Of a stretch of 27,051 bases of DNA, positions 8,349 through 16,545 are shown one piece after another. The notes under the pieces were generated by a model. It did no database searches. It was not told the DNA's origin and was given only the letters and a program-made list of their open reading frames with translations. The position numbers were made by a program, and so were the translations under genes. Each line of letters opens with the position of its first letter. The first letter of the stretch is position 1. The stretch is from CAG-877 sp963589235 (GTDB taxonomy: Bacteria > Bacillota_I > Bacilli_A > RF39 > UBA660), in the NCBI GenBank assembly GCA_963589235.1, contig CAVAJX010000074.1, positions 1 to 27,051 of the forward strand. The letters run 5' to 3'.

Positions 8349-9422
8349 ATGGCAGTGAGAAAAAGACCCAAACCATTACTATTTGTTTTAATAGTGCTTG
8401 TTGTAGTAGTAATTGCTTCATTAAGTATCATATCCTACTTAAAGTCACCAGTTGATTCAAAAGATGACAATATAATACAAGTAGAAATACCAGCAGGATC
8501 AAGAACATCTACAATAGCTAAAATATTAAAAAATAGAAACCTAATTAAAAGTGAAACTTATTTCAAAGTATATGTAAAAATACACAACATTAAAAGTCTT
8601 AAAGCTAGTACGTATGATTTAAAAAAGAGTATGTCACTACCAAGTATTATAAATATATTAGTAGAAGGAAATAACTATAATCCTAATGCTATCAAATTAA
8701 CTTTTAAAGAAGGAAAAAGAGTAACAGATTATATAGCGTTAATTGCTGATAATACTAATAATACAAAAGAAGAAGTCGAAAAAGTATTTGCTGATACAAC
8801 ATACTTAAATGAATTAATTACTAAATACTGGTTTTTAACAGATGAAATATTAAATAGCGAAATATATTATCCATTAGAAGGATACTTATTTCCAGATACA
8901 TATTATTTTAATGATAAAGATGTAACCGTTTCTAAAATAATTGAAACAATGCTAGATGAAATGGAAAATAAATTAAACGATTATAAAAACAAAATAAATA
9001 ATAGTCAAATGACAACTCATGAAATATTAACTTTAGCGTCTATTATAGAAAAAGAAGGAAAGACAGGAGATTTTAAAGATATTTCTTCAGTTTTTCATAA
9101 TCGTTTAAACATATCTATGAAATTACAAAGTTGTGCTACATCATATTATGGCCTAGGTTTAGAATTTACCGATGTTGGTATCGCAACAGCTGAAATGATG
9201 AATAGCAAAAACCCATATAATACATATATAGTTCCTGCATTACCAGTAGGTCCAATATCTATGCCAAGTTTAAATGCGATAGATGCAGCTATTAATCCAA
9301 AAGATACAAATAATTTGTACTTTATATCAGATAACGAAGGAAAAACATACTTCTTCGCAACAGCTAAAGAACATGCTGATAAGAAGAATGAACTAATTGC
9401 TGCTGGTAAATGGGAAAGATAA
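8349..9422 (+). CDS. mltG: endolytic peptidoglycan transglycosylase MltG
   Basis: Membrane-anchored lytic transglycosylase that cuts nascent glycan strands and is thought to act as a glycan chain terminator. The 357 residues comprise a short basic N-terminus, one TM helix (about 9-31), a LysM-like region and the YceG catalytic domain. The catalytic glutamate is seen in ASIIEKEGK (E234). The conserved LPVGPISMPS and LYFISD segments follow. The loop usually reading LQSDPTV reads LQSCATS here (C262). The ATG at 8349 was preferred to a TTG at 8334, which is itself part of the GAAAGGGAG SD. It belongs to the ireB operon and is followed by trmR after 15 nt. Confidence 0.93.
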   Translation: MAVRKRPKPLLFVLIVLVVVVIASLSIISYLKSPVDSKDDNIIQVEIPAGSRTSTIAKILKNRNLIKSETYFKVYVKIHNIKSLKASTYDLKKSMSLPSIINILVEGNNYNPNAIKLTFKEGKRVTDYIALIADNTNNTKEEVEKVFADTTYLNELITKYWFLTDEILNSEIYYPLEGYLFPDTYYFNDKDVTVSKIIETMLDEMENKLNDYKNKINNSQMTTHEILTLASIIEKEGKTGDFKDISSVFHNRLNISMKLQSCATSYYGLGLEFTDVGIATAEMMNSKNPYNTYIVPALPVGPISMPSLNAIDAAINPKDTNNLYFISDNEGKTYFFATAKEHADKKNELIAAGKWER

Positions 9423-9437
9423 AAAAGGTGAGAAGTA

Positions 9438-10040
9438 GTGAAAAATGTTTATGAAATAATAAATGAAATTCGTACCTATGCAAAAGAAGAAAAAGTACCA
9501 ATAATGATGGATGATGGACTTAAGTTCTTAATAGAGTACATAGCAAAAAATAAAATTCAATCAGTATTAGAAATAGGTACAGCGATAGGGTATTCATCAA
9601 TAATGATGGCCTTATCAAATCCATCTCTTACTATCACAACAATAGAACGTGATGAAAAAAGGTACCTAGAAGCTTTAAAAAACATAAAGAAATTAAAATT
9701 AGAAGATCGAATTACTTTAATATTTAATGATGCCCTTGATGTTAGTCTATCCGAAAAATACGATTTGATATTTATAGATGCAGCAAAGGCACAAAGTATA
9801 AAATTCTTTGAGAAATTTGAAAAAAACTTGAATCCATCTGGAACAATAATAACAGATAATTTAAAATTCCATGGACTAGTAGACAAAGATGAAGAGGAAA
9901 TAGAAAGTCGCAACTTAAGAGCACTAGTTAGAAAAATAAAAGAATACATATCATTCTTAAAAGGAAATATCAATTACAAAACAGACTTTTATGAACTTGG
10001 TGATGGTATATCCGTAAGTAAAAGAATAGAAGAAAAATAA
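9438..10040 (+). CDS. trmR: tRNA 5-hydroxyuridine(34) methyltransferase (TrmR/YrrM-like)
   Basis: Class I SAM-dependent O-methyltransferase of 200 residues. Seen: motif I in LEIGTAIGYSS (E45 onward), the acidic IERDE after strand 2, and FIDAAKAQ with D114 plus TDN (D140, N141) of the metal-binding COMT-like family. In B. subtilis the YrrM homologue methylates ho5U34 to mo5U34 in tRNA. The two hydroxylation proteins TrhP1 and TrhP2 are encoded nearby, which makes the assignment stronger than sequence alone. The start is GTG at 9438, 6 nt after AAGGTGA. Confidence 0.85.
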   Translation: MKNVYEIINEIRTYAKEEKVPIMMDDGLKFLIEYIAKNKIQSVLEIGTAIGYSSIMMALSNPSLTITTIERDEKRYLEALKNIKKLKLEDRITLIFNDALDVSLSEKYDLIFIDAAKAQSIKFFEKFEKNLNPSGTIITDNLKFHGLVDKDEEEIESRNLRALVRKIKEYISFLKGNINYKTDFYELGDGISVSKRIEEK

Positions 10041-10056
10041 CATTAGGAAATGTTAT
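10037..10056 (+). other. intercistronic hairpin after trmR
   Basis: ATAACATT (10037-10044) pairs with AATGTTAT (10049-10056) around the loop AGGA, taking in the trmR stop codon. Only CTTTAG follows, so it is a poor terminator. It could protect or separate the upstream message. The next SD (AGGGAGG, 10061-10067) starts 5 nt later. Confidence 0.35.
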
Positions 10057-10072
10057 CTTTAGGGAGGCTATT

Positions 10073-10849
10073 ATGATAATATATGATAAACAAAAAAAGC
10101 CAACTGCTACACAACAACCAAAGAAAAAAAAATTACAAGCAAATTCTAATAACATCATAATCCTTGTTATAATATGTGCAGTTTTAGCAATAATAGGAAT
10201 CATTTACTTTTATAAACATCAACAATCAACAGATAACTATACCTATTTAAAAATTTATGAGAATCAACCATTGGTCATGACAAGACATGATAATGAGAAT
10301 GAACAATATCCAATAGTTGTACCATTTATAAATATAGATTCTAATGAAATTCTTGGCGCTAATGATGAAATATTAGCTTATGCTCAAAATTTTGCTAATA
10401 AAAAGAATAATGCTATAACCTATGAGTATGAAATAAACGGACCAATATTATCACTAGTTCTTAAAGCTGTAAACAATAATACTGGTGGAGATCCTATTGT
10501 GGACTTTAAAACATATAATATCAACCTAGAAAAAATAGAACTACTTAATGCTGACGAAGTGTTAGAAATATTTGGCATAAATTATGATCAAATAGAGTCA
10601 ATTATAAAAAGTAAGTTCCAGACCTATTATAAACAAGAAGTACAAGAAGGCTATTTAGATAAAAGTATCTGTGACTATGAATGTTTTCTAAACTGGCGTG
10701 GTGTTAGTTCAGATAATTATCTAGATAATATTAGTCTCTACATAAGGTCAGGACAATTAATAGTATATAAACCATTCGTAACTCAAACACTTCTAAAAGA
10801 AGAAAAATTCTATGAAGATGAGACATACGAATTTCAAATAACTAGTTAA
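10073..10849 (+). CDS. single-pass membrane protein of unknown function
   Basis: I do not recognise this 258-residue protein with certainty. The N-terminus is basic and Lys/Gln-rich (about 1-25), followed by one strongly hydrophobic TM segment (about 28-48), so a short cytosolic tail and an extracytoplasmic domain of about 200 residues are predicted. The ectodomain has a beta-rich, mixed-charge composition and two cysteines close together (DKSICDYECF) that could form a disulfide. Repeated Asn/Asp-rich turns are reminiscent of RsiV/DUF3298-type extracytoplasmic domains, but this is a guess. The gene is inserted between trmR and trhP1, where B. subtilis has none, and is closed by a strong terminator. 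The SD AGGGAGG lies 5 nt before the ATG. Confidence 0.75.
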   Translation: MIIYDKQKKPTATQQPKKKKLQANSNNIIILVIICAVLAIIGIIYFYKHQQSTDNYTYLKIYENQPLVMTRHDNENEQYPIVVPFINIDSNEILGANDEILAYAQNFANKKNNAITYEYEINGPILSLVLKAVNNNTGGDPIVDFKTYNINLEKIELLNADEVLEIFGINYDQIESIIKSKFQTYYKQEVQEGYLDKSICDYECFLNWRGVSSDNYLDNISLYIRSGQLIVYKPFVTQTLLKEEKFYEDETYEFQITS

Positions 10850-10855
10850 AATAAG

Positions 10856-10885
10856 AAAGTTATTTCAAAAATAACTTTTTCTTTT
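10856..10885 (+). terminator. rho-independent terminator ending the ireB-mltG-trmR transcript
   Basis: A perfect 10-bp stem, AAAGTTATTT (10856-10865) with AAATAACTTT (10869-10878), has a 3-nt loop and runs into TTTTTCTTTT. It sits 7 nt after the stop of the unknown membrane protein and just before a new promoter. Confidence 0.8.
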
Positions 10886-10916
10886 CCAACAAAATTAACC
10901 AAAAAACGTGAAATTA

Positions 10917-10925
10917 TGGTATAAT
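10917..10925 (+). promoter_or_regulatory. extended -10 promoter for trhP1-trhP2
   Basis: TGgTATAAT with a perfect TATAAT (10920-10925). The -35 region is poor (TTAACC at 10895-10900 with a 19-bp spacer), which fits an extended -10 promoter. The predicted start is near 10932, about 48 nt before trhP1. Confidence 0.65.
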
Positions 10926-10979
10926 CATAACTAAACACAGTTTACTATGCCTAAAATACATATAGAAATGAGGTGGCAA

Positions 10980-11843
10980 ATGAAAATCTTAATAGAACAA
11001 AGTACCAAAAATACTGATCTAAGTAAATATACCGATGGCTTAATTCTATCATTAAAAAACTATTCCTCTCAAAGTTACTTAACATATACATTTGAAGAAA
11101 TAGAACAAATAATAAAAGATAATCCTGATAAAGAAATATTTATCAATTTAAATAAAAACTTTTTTAATGACGAAATAGAATCATTAAAAGAAATACTTCT
11201 AAAAATAGATAAACTAAATGTAAAAGGAATATTTTTCTATGATCTAGCAATTCTTCAATTAAAAAAAGAATGTAATTTAAAAACAGATCTTATTTGGAGT
11301 CAAACTTACATGGTAAATAATTATAAGACTTGTAATTATTACCATAGTAAAGGCGTAAAATATGCCTTATTAAGTAAAGAGATAACCTTAGAGGAAATAA
11401 AAGAAATAATTACAAAAAGTAAAATAGAAGCAATAGTAGAAACAGTAAGTATGCCAAGCGTAGCCTTTTCAAAAAGAAAATTACTAACTAATTACTACCA
11501 TAATCTAAATAAAGAAGCTAAGAAAAACTTGGTAGTAACAGAAAAAGCAACTAATGAAGAATACCAAGTGTTAGAAGATGAAACTGGTACTAATTTCTTC
11601 TTAAATAAAATAACTAACGCAACATCAATCATAAAAGAGTTATATTCATGTGATTGTCCCTATATAATATTACGAGAATATGGAATAGAACATGAGCTAT
11701 TTAAAGAGTTATTAATAGATACACAAAAATATATAGAAGGTAAATGTCAAGATGAAGAGTACATTAATAAATATAAAAGCCTTAATGACTTTACAAACTT
11801 CTTCTTTAAAAAGACAATATATCAGGTGAAGAAAAATGACTAA
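10980..11843 (+). CDS. trhP1: U32-family tRNA hydroxylation protein TrhP1 (YrrN-like)
   Basis: Protein of 287 residues related to the peptidase U32 family. It has the alternating beta/alpha pattern of a TIM-barrel half (KILIEQSTKNT, DGLILSLKNY, KEIFINLNK, KGIFFYD) and lacks the Cys cluster of its partner. In B. subtilis, YrrN and YrrO together carry out prephenate-dependent hydroxylation of tRNA U34. The call rests on family resemblance plus position directly before the clear TrhP2 gene. An upstream in-frame ATG at 10947 lacks an SD; the ATG at 10980 follows GAGGTGG. It overlaps trhP2 by 8 nt. Confidence 0.75.
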   Translation: MKILIEQSTKNTDLSKYTDGLILSLKNYSSQSYLTYTFEEIEQIIKDNPDKEIFINLNKNFFNDEIESLKEILLKIDKLNVKGIFFYDLAILQLKKECNLKTDLIWSQTYMVNNYKTCNYYHSKGVKYALLSKEITLEEIKEIITKSKIEAIVETVSMPSVAFSKRKLLTNYYHNLNKEAKKNLVVTEKATNEEYQVLEDETGTNFFLNKITNATSIIKELYSCDCPYIILREYGIEHELFKELLIDTQKYIEGKCQDEEYINKYKSLNDFTNFFFKKTIYQVKKND

Positions 11844-13023
11844 AGTAGAATTATTATCTCCAGCTGGAGACTTAGAAAGATTAAAAGTAACTCTTTTATA
11901 TGGTGCTGATGCCGTATACATCGGTGGACAAAAATATAGCCTAAGAGCTAATGCTACAAACTTTTCATTAGAAGAAATAAAAGAAGGTTGTGACTTTGCT
12001 CATAAACTTAACAAAAAAGTATATCTAACTTTAAATATCGTTTTCCATAATGAAGATATGAGTGAAGTAGAAGAATACATAAAAAATGTAGTAGATACTG
12101 GTATAGATGCCTTTATTGTATCTGATCCATTTATTATTTCACACATTAAAAATAATTATAAAAATGTAGAAGTTCATTTATCTACTCAAAACTCAACAAG
12201 TAATTATAAAGCTGTTGAATACTTTAAAAGTGAAGGTATAGATAGAGTTGTTCTTGCAAGAGAAGTAGGCAAAAAAGACATGAAAGAAATAATTGACAAG
12301 ACTCATGTTGATATCGAAGTATTTATTCATGGAGCTATGTGTACTTGTTTTTCCGGAAGATGTGCTTTATCTAATTACGTAACAAATAGAGATGCCAACC
12401 GTGGAGGTTGTGCCCAAGTATGTCGTTTTGCCTTTAAAACTGATGAAGAAAAAGATTTTACCATGGCAACAAAAGATTTAAACATGGCAGAATATATCAC
12501 TGACCTTATTGATATTGGTGTTAAGAGCTTAAAAGTAGAAGGAAGAATGAGATCATTATATTATCTAGCAACAGTAATTGGAACTTATCGTGAAATAATA
12601 GATAGATATTACAATAAAACTTTGACTAAAAAAATAATGCAAGAGTTAGAATATCGTCTAAGTAGAGTAGCAAACCGTGAAGTATCAACACATTTCTTCT
12701 TAAAAGAAGCAGATTATGACGACCAGTATTATTCGGGACGTCAAGAACTATCAAATCAAGATTACTTAGGTTTAATAACTTCTTATGATAAAGAAAATAA
12801 TTGCATAGTATTAGTAGAAAGAAATTATTTTAAACCAAGTGATAAAACAGAAATATTTACACCAGCAGGTGAAGTATATAAATATACAGTAGACAAAATA
12901 TATGATGAAGACATGAATGAATTAGAAGTAGCTAGACACCCAGAACAAGTCTTAAAACTAAAGTTTGATCATAGTCTACCAGCATATTCCATGATTAGAT
13001 TAATAACAAAGGAGGAAAAATAA
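11836..13023 (+). CDS. trhP2: U32-family tRNA hydroxylation protein TrhP2 (YrrO-like)
   Basis: Peptidase U32 family protein of 395 residues. The N-terminus VELLSPAGDLERLK and GADAVYIGG are the family hallmark. The signature HGAMC ... SGRC ... RGGCAQVCR supplies four cysteines (C169, C176, C192, C196), which in U32 proteins hold an iron-sulfur cluster. A fifth nearby Cys (C171) is also present. Members of this family modify RNA rather than act as proteases. YrrO in B. subtilis makes ho5U34 with YrrN using prephenate; RlhA is a related 23S rRNA hydroxylase. The overlap with trhP1 and the SD AGGTGA support coupled translation. Confidence 0.9.
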   Translation: MTKVELLSPAGDLERLKVTLLYGADAVYIGGQKYSLRANATNFSLEEIKEGCDFAHKLNKKVYLTLNIVFHNEDMSEVEEYIKNVVDTGIDAFIVSDPFIISHIKNNYKNVEVHLSTQNSTSNYKAVEYFKSEGIDRVVLAREVGKKDMKEIIDKTHVDIEVFIHGAMCTCFSGRCALSNYVTNRDANRGGCAQVCRFAFKTDEEKDFTMATKDLNMAEYITDLIDIGVKSLKVEGRMRSLYYLATVIGTYREIIDRYYNKTLTKKIMQELEYRLSRVANREVSTHFFLKEADYDDQYYSGRQELSNQDYLGLITSYDKENNCIVLVERNYFKPSDKTEIFTPAGEVYKYTVDKIYDEDMNELEVARHPEQVLKLKFDHSLPAYSMIRLITKEEK

Positions 13024-13024
13024 T

Positions 13025-13396
13025 ATGTATAAAAAATTTTATAATGTAACAGTATATGAAACAACAAAGGAACACCCAAAGAAAGAACTTGGTAAAATTA
13101 TAGTAGAAAAAAGTTTATTTGGAGTACAAGAAATAGTATCAGGAATAGAAATGGATAGAGTAATAACACCAGGACCAATTTGCTTATTTGCAGAAACAGA
13201 TATAGAAAAATATGGACATTACATATATGTTAGTAACAATTCTATAAATTCATCTAATGTAGCAACAAGCAAAGAAGTAGAAGAATATATAGATAGTTAT
13301 GAAAACAATCCATTCAAAAAAATTGCTGATGAGATAGTGACAAAAAAACAACAGTCAAAAGCTCTAAAAAAAGTCCATAATAATAAAACAAAGTAA
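13025..13396 (+). CDS. small protein of unknown function downstream of trhP2
   Basis: I do not recognise this 123-residue protein. It has no signal peptide or TM segment. The first two thirds alternate short beta strands (YNVTVYETT, LGKIIVEK, YIYVSNN) and the last third is a charged, Lys-rich helix (ENNPFKKIADEIVTKKQQ). The start is 2 nt after the trhP2 stop with SD GGAGG at normal distance, so it is made with the tRNA hydroxylation proteins and may act with them. No counterpart exists at this place in B. subtilis. Confidence 0.75.
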   Translation: MYKKFYNVTVYETTKEHPKKELGKIIVEKSLFGVQEIVSGIEMDRVITPGPICLFAETDIEKYGHYIYVSNNSINSSNVATSKEVEEYIDSYENNPFKKIADEIVTKKQQSKALKKVHNNKTK

Positions 13397-13410
13397 CGAA
13401 GGAATAGTTT

Positions 13411-14535
13411 ATGAAAAATCTAGATATAATTAAAGAAAATTTTCAAAAGCAAGAAGAAATATATACAGAATATGCAACAAAAAGTAAAGACGCTATTCGT
13501 TTTGAAAAAATATCAGATGATGATATTAGAACTTCCTTTTTTAGAGATATAGATAGAATTATTCATGCATTAAGCTATACGCGATATTTGGATAAGACTC
13601 AAGTATATTCTTTTAAACATAATGATCACATATCAAAAAGAATGACTCACGTCCAATTAGTTAGTAAAATTGCTAGAACTATAGGAAGGGGACTAGGTTT
13701 AAACACTGATTTAATAGAAGCTATAGCACTAGGTCATGATATTGGTCATACTCCGTTAGGACATACGGGTGAAGCAATTCTAAACGAAATATCTAAGCGA
13801 GAGCTAAATGAATACTTTGCCCATAATATCCAAGGTGTAAGACATTATATGTATGTAGAAAATAATGGAAAAGGATTAAATTTATCCGTACAAGTGCTAG
13901 ACGGTATAATGTGTCACAACGGAGAATTATTATCCAATAAATATGAGCCTGATATAAACAAAACAAAAGAAGAATTCTTAAAACAATATCAAGAATCATA
14001 TCAAGATTTGAAAAAATCATTACAAAATAGACCCATGACACTAGAAGGTTGCGTTGTTCGTATTAGTGATGTGGTAGCATACATTGGCAGAGATATAGAA
14101 GACGCTATTAACTTAGGATTATTTAATAGAGAAGATTTACCAAAAACAATTACTACAGTTTTAGGTAATGACAATAGAGATATAATAAATACTATCGTAA
14201 CAGATATTATTGATAATAGTGTAGATAAGCCATATATTACAATGAGTAAAAAAGTATTTGAAGCCTTAAATGACTTAAAGAAATTTAATTATGAAAATAT
14301 TTATAGTAAGAGCTTAACTAAAGAAGAAATAGAATATTATAGAAAAGGTATGAATAGTATATACAACAGATATTTATCTGATATAGAAAATAATAATACT
14401 GAAAGCATTATCTATAAAATATTCTTAAATAATCAAAGTTCAAAGTATTTAGAAGAAACATCATCAAAGCGTAAAATAATAGATTTTATTGCTGGTATGA
14501 CTGATGAATTATTTCTAGAAGAACTAGAAAAGTAG
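13411..14535 (+). CDS. HD-domain deoxynucleoside triphosphate triphosphohydrolase (dGTPase-like)
   Basis: Cytosolic metalloenzyme of 374 residues. The HD metal site is seen as H80 (MTHVQLV), H109-D110 (GHDIGHTPLGHTGE) and D219 (RISDVVAYIGRDIEDA). These motifs and the RDIDRIIHALSYTRYLDKTQV start match dGTPase-type dNTP triphosphohydrolases, which cleave dNTP to deoxynucleoside plus triphosphate and adjust dNTP pools. Which dNTP is hydrolysed or acts as effector cannot be read. The SD AAGGAA lies 9 nt before the ATG. It is the last gene of the trhP string and ends in TAG shortly before the next promoter. Confidence 0.87.
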   Translation: MKNLDIIKENFQKQEEIYTEYATKSKDAIRFEKISDDDIRTSFFRDIDRIIHALSYTRYLDKTQVYSFKHNDHISKRMTHVQLVSKIARTIGRGLGLNTDLIEAIALGHDIGHTPLGHTGEAILNEISKRELNEYFAHNIQGVRHYMYVENNGKGLNLSVQVLDGIMCHNGELLSNKYEPDINKTKEEFLKQYQESYQDLKKSLQNRPMTLEGCVVRISDVVAYIGRDIEDAINLGLFNREDLPKTITTVLGNDNRDIINTIVTDIIDNSVDKPYITMSKKVFEALNDLKKFNYENIYSKSLTKEEIEYYRKGMNSIYNRYLSDIENNNTESIIYKIFLNNQSSKYLEETSSKRKIIDFIAGMTDELFLEELEK

Positions 14536-14542
14536 AAATATC

Positions 14543-14571
14543 TTGCAAAAAATAACAACTTGTGATATAAT
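14543..14571 (+). promoter_or_regulatory. promoter for the paralogous two-TM protein pair
   Basis: TTGCAA (14543-14548), a 17-bp spacer and a perfect TATAAT (14566-14571) preceded by TGa. It is one of the strongest promoter matches in the window and lies 29 bp before the first ATG. Its layout closely resembles the greA promoter. Confidence 0.8.
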
Positions 14572-14599
14572 ATGCCTACTTTTGAAGGGAGTGGGAGAT

Positions 14600-15241
14600 A
14601 TGCAATATCTTGGTAAAAATAAAGAAAACAAACATAAATATATTGTATCAGTAATTGATAATGGAGAAACATTTAGTATAAAGTTTGCTGATGGAACAAT
14701 ATATGATGGATATGAAAAAAGTGAAGAAAATTTAAGTATAGTTAGTGATGTTATGGAAGTTCAAGCACAAGAAGCTACAGAATTAGAAGGATACTATAAA
14801 GGACAAGTTGCTATTAATGCAACAGCAGCCGTAGCTGGAACTGCAGTAGGAGCATATGCTGTAAATGAATTAGTAAATGCACTATCTTCGTCAGTTTCAT
14901 CAATGAGTCCTGAAACAGCAACTGTAGCAACAGGTGTAACAATAGGTATAGGAACATTACTTGGAGCAAAACATATTGTTGTTAATGCAAAAAAAGTATC
15001 TGAAATCAAAAAATTTATTTTACGTGATTCTATGAAAGAAGACTTAGATAATATAGAAGATTATCCACATGCATTTACAGGAGTTAGAACTAAAGTAAAA
15101 GAATTAGTTGAAAACTTTGACAATCCATTTGGAGCAATACATTCTGATGAATATACAACAAAAGACCTTATGAGAATAAGTCAAAATATTGACAGAGAAA
15201 AAGTTTATCAATTAACACCAGCTAAGAAAAAACAAATATAA
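14600..15241 (+). CDS. two-TM protein of unknown function, copy 1
   Basis: I do not recognise this 213-residue protein. An N-terminal soluble domain (about 1-60) contains DNGETFSIKFADGT and YDGYEKSEENL. Two glycine/alanine-rich hydrophobic stretches follow (about 70-90 and 105-130), then a charged C-terminal domain (EDYPHAFTGVR, DNPFGAIHSDEYTTKDL). N- and C-terminal parts are predicted on the same, probably cytosolic, side. The ATG at 14600 has the SD GAAGGGAG; a TTG at 14543 is part of the promoter and was rejected. The second copy follows 50 nt later in the same operon. Confidence 0.8.
   Translation: MQYLGKNKENKHKYIVSVIDNGETFSIKFADGTIYDGYEKSEENLSIVSDVMEVQAQEATELEGYYKGQVAINATAAVAGTAVGAYAVNELVNALSSSVSSMSPETATVATGVTIGIGTLLGAKHIVVNAKKVSEIKKFILRDSMKEDLDNIEDYPHAFTGVRTKVKELVENFDNPFGAIHSDEYTTKDLMRISQNIDREKVYQLTPAKKKQI
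14652..14735 (+). repeat. 84-bp near-identical block shared by the paralogous pair (copy 1)
   Basis: This block matches 15344-15427 at 81 of 84 positions (three transitions), whereas the rest of the two genes is clearly diverged. It encodes IDNGETFSIKFADGT and YDGYEKSEENL. Local gene conversion or very strong constraint are the likely reasons. Confidence 0.85.
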
Positions 15242-15291
15242 TAATAATTAACATTTCAAATTGAATTTCCTGCTTTGAAGGGAGAATTAAA

Positions 15292-15915
15292 ATGTTATAT
15301 CTTGGTAGAAACGAAAAAGATAGAAATCATTATATAACTGAAATAATTGATAATGGAGAAACATTTAGTATAAAGTTTGCTGATGGAACAGTATATGATG
15401 GATATGAAAAAAGCGAAGAAAATCTAAAAACAGTTATTGATGTAATGACACAACAAGCAATAGATGCAAGAAATGATAAAATGTATTTTGAAGAAAAAGC
15501 AGCCAAAATAATAATAACGTCATTAGCGACAACTACCTTATCATCTTGGTTTATAGAAGAATTTGGAACTAATATAATGAATTTAAACATAGAACAAATA
15601 ATTGTCGCAACAGGTACAGTAATAATAACAGGTTTTGCAACAGCTGGTTTTCTAGCATATAATAATGCTGAAAAACTTAAAGAAATTGAAAAATTAGAAT
15701 TATATGACTATTTACAAGAAGACCTAGAAAGTATAAAAGATTATCCACATGCACTACAAGGACTCAGAAAAGGACTTAAAGAATTTGTTAAAAATACTAA
15801 AAATCCATTTAGTATTATAAATTCTGATCAATATACGACAGAAGATTTACGAAAAATAAGTAAAAATATTTCAAGAGAAAAATCCTATTGTAAAAAATTA
15901 ACAGAAAAAAATTAA
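15292..15915 (+). CDS. two-TM protein of unknown function, copy 2
   Basis: Paralogue of the preceding gene, 207 residues, same architecture: LGRN start, IDNGETFSIKFADGT block, two hydrophobic segments (about 66-85 and 100-120), then a C-terminal domain with DYPHALQGLR, KNPFSIINSDQYTTEDL and ISKNISREK. Identity with copy 1 is very high in the first block, moderate in the C-terminal domain and low in the membrane segments. The shared C-terminal motifs suggest a conserved cytosolic binding surface. The SD GAAGGGAG is the same as in copy 1, and there is no promoter between them. Confidence 0.8.
   Translation: MLYLGRNEKDRNHYITEIIDNGETFSIKFADGTVYDGYEKSEENLKTVIDVMTQQAIDARNDKMYFEEKAAKIIITSLATTTLSSWFIEEFGTNIMNLNIEQIIVATGTVIITGFATAGFLAYNNAEKLKEIEKLELYDYLQEDLESIKDYPHALQGLRKGLKEFVKNTKNPFSIINSDQYTTEDLRKISKNISREKSYCKKLTEKN
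15344..15427 (+). repeat. 84-bp near-identical block (copy 2)
   Basis: Second copy of the block at 14652-14735. The three differences are A to G (Ile to Val), T to C and T to C, the last two silent. Confidence 0.85.
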
Positions 15916-15927
15916 AAAAATAACGTA

Positions 15928-15956
15928 TTGCTAAAAAAAAAAAAGTGTGATATACT
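15928..15956 (+). promoter_or_regulatory. greA promoter
   Basis: TTGCTA (15928-15933), a 17-bp spacer containing a run of A, and TATACT (15951-15956) preceded by TGa. The predicted start is near 15963. Confidence 0.75.
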
Positions 15957-15962
15957 ATCGCA

Positions 15963-15983
15963 AGTTGAGTCTAGCATTCAACT
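15963..15983 (+). other. hairpin at the 5' end of the greA transcript
   Basis: AGTTGA (15963-15968) pairs with TCAACT (15978-15983). It begins at the predicted start site, where such stems often protect mRNA from decay. The greA SD AGGTGAT lies well downstream and is not included in the stem. Confidence 0.35.
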
Positions 15984-16020
15984 AATATTTTATATTAAAC
16001 AATTAATGAGGTGATAACAC

Positions 16021-16491
16021 ATGGGAAATAAAAACACAGTATATTTAACCCAAGAAGGTTTGGATGAATTAAAAAATGAATTAGATAATTTAATAAACGT
16101 AAGAAGGCCAGAAAATATTCAAGCCATCAAAGAAGCTAGATCTTTAGGAGATTTATCTGAGAATGCTGAATATGATGCGGCTCGTAACGAACAAGCTCAA
16201 ATTGAAGGTAGAATAAAACAATTAGAGAAAATGTTAGAAAACGTTTCAATTATTAGTGAAGTTTCAAAAGATAAAGTAGGTATAGGTAATACTGTAGCTA
16301 TTAAATATGTTGACGATGACGAAGAAGATGAATATAAAATTGTTGGTAGTCAAGAAGCAGATCCTTTTGAAAGTAGAATTTCTAATGAAAGTCCAATTGC
16401 TAAAGCCTTATTTGATCATAAAGTTGGCGATATCGTAACAGTAGAAAGTCCAAATGGATCATACGAAATAGAAATAATTGAAATAAAATAA
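16021..16491 (+). CDS. greA: transcription elongation factor GreA
   Basis: Rescues backtracked RNA polymerase by stimulating cleavage of the transcript 3' end. The 156 residues form the usual N-terminal coiled coil (about 1-75) and C-terminal FKBP-like domain. The coiled-coil tip carries the acidic residues in GDLSENAEYDAARNEQ, and the conserved SPIAKAL and VGDIV segments lie in the C-domain. Length is normal. It has its own promoter and SD AGGTGAT. In B. subtilis greA closes the same yrr cluster; udk, which precedes it there, is replaced here by the paralogous two-TM pair and upstream genes. Confidence 0.96.
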   Translation: MGNKNTVYLTQEGLDELKNELDNLINVRRPENIQAIKEARSLGDLSENAEYDAARNEQAQIEGRIKQLEKMLENVSIISEVSKDKVGIGNTVAIKYVDDDEEDEYKIVGSQEADPFESRISNESPIAKALFDHKVGDIVTVESPNGSYEIEIIEIK

Positions 16492-16493
16492 TT

Positions 16494-16518
16494 AGCAGTC
16501 TATATGACTGTTTTTTTT
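16494..16518 (+). terminator. greA rho-independent terminator
   Basis: CAGTC (16496-16500) and GACTG (16506-16510) form a stem with loop TATAT, extended by a G-U and an A-U pair, followed by eight T (16511-16518). It starts 3 nt after the greA stop. Confidence 0.85.
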
Positions 16519-16545
16519 ATTTATAAGTACTTTTTTTTTATTAAA

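Noticed and set aside
9557..9973. 138-codon minus-strand ORF opposite trmR
   Set aside because: The plus-strand gene is a clear methyltransferase, and the antisense frame has no ribosome binding site or recognisable domain.
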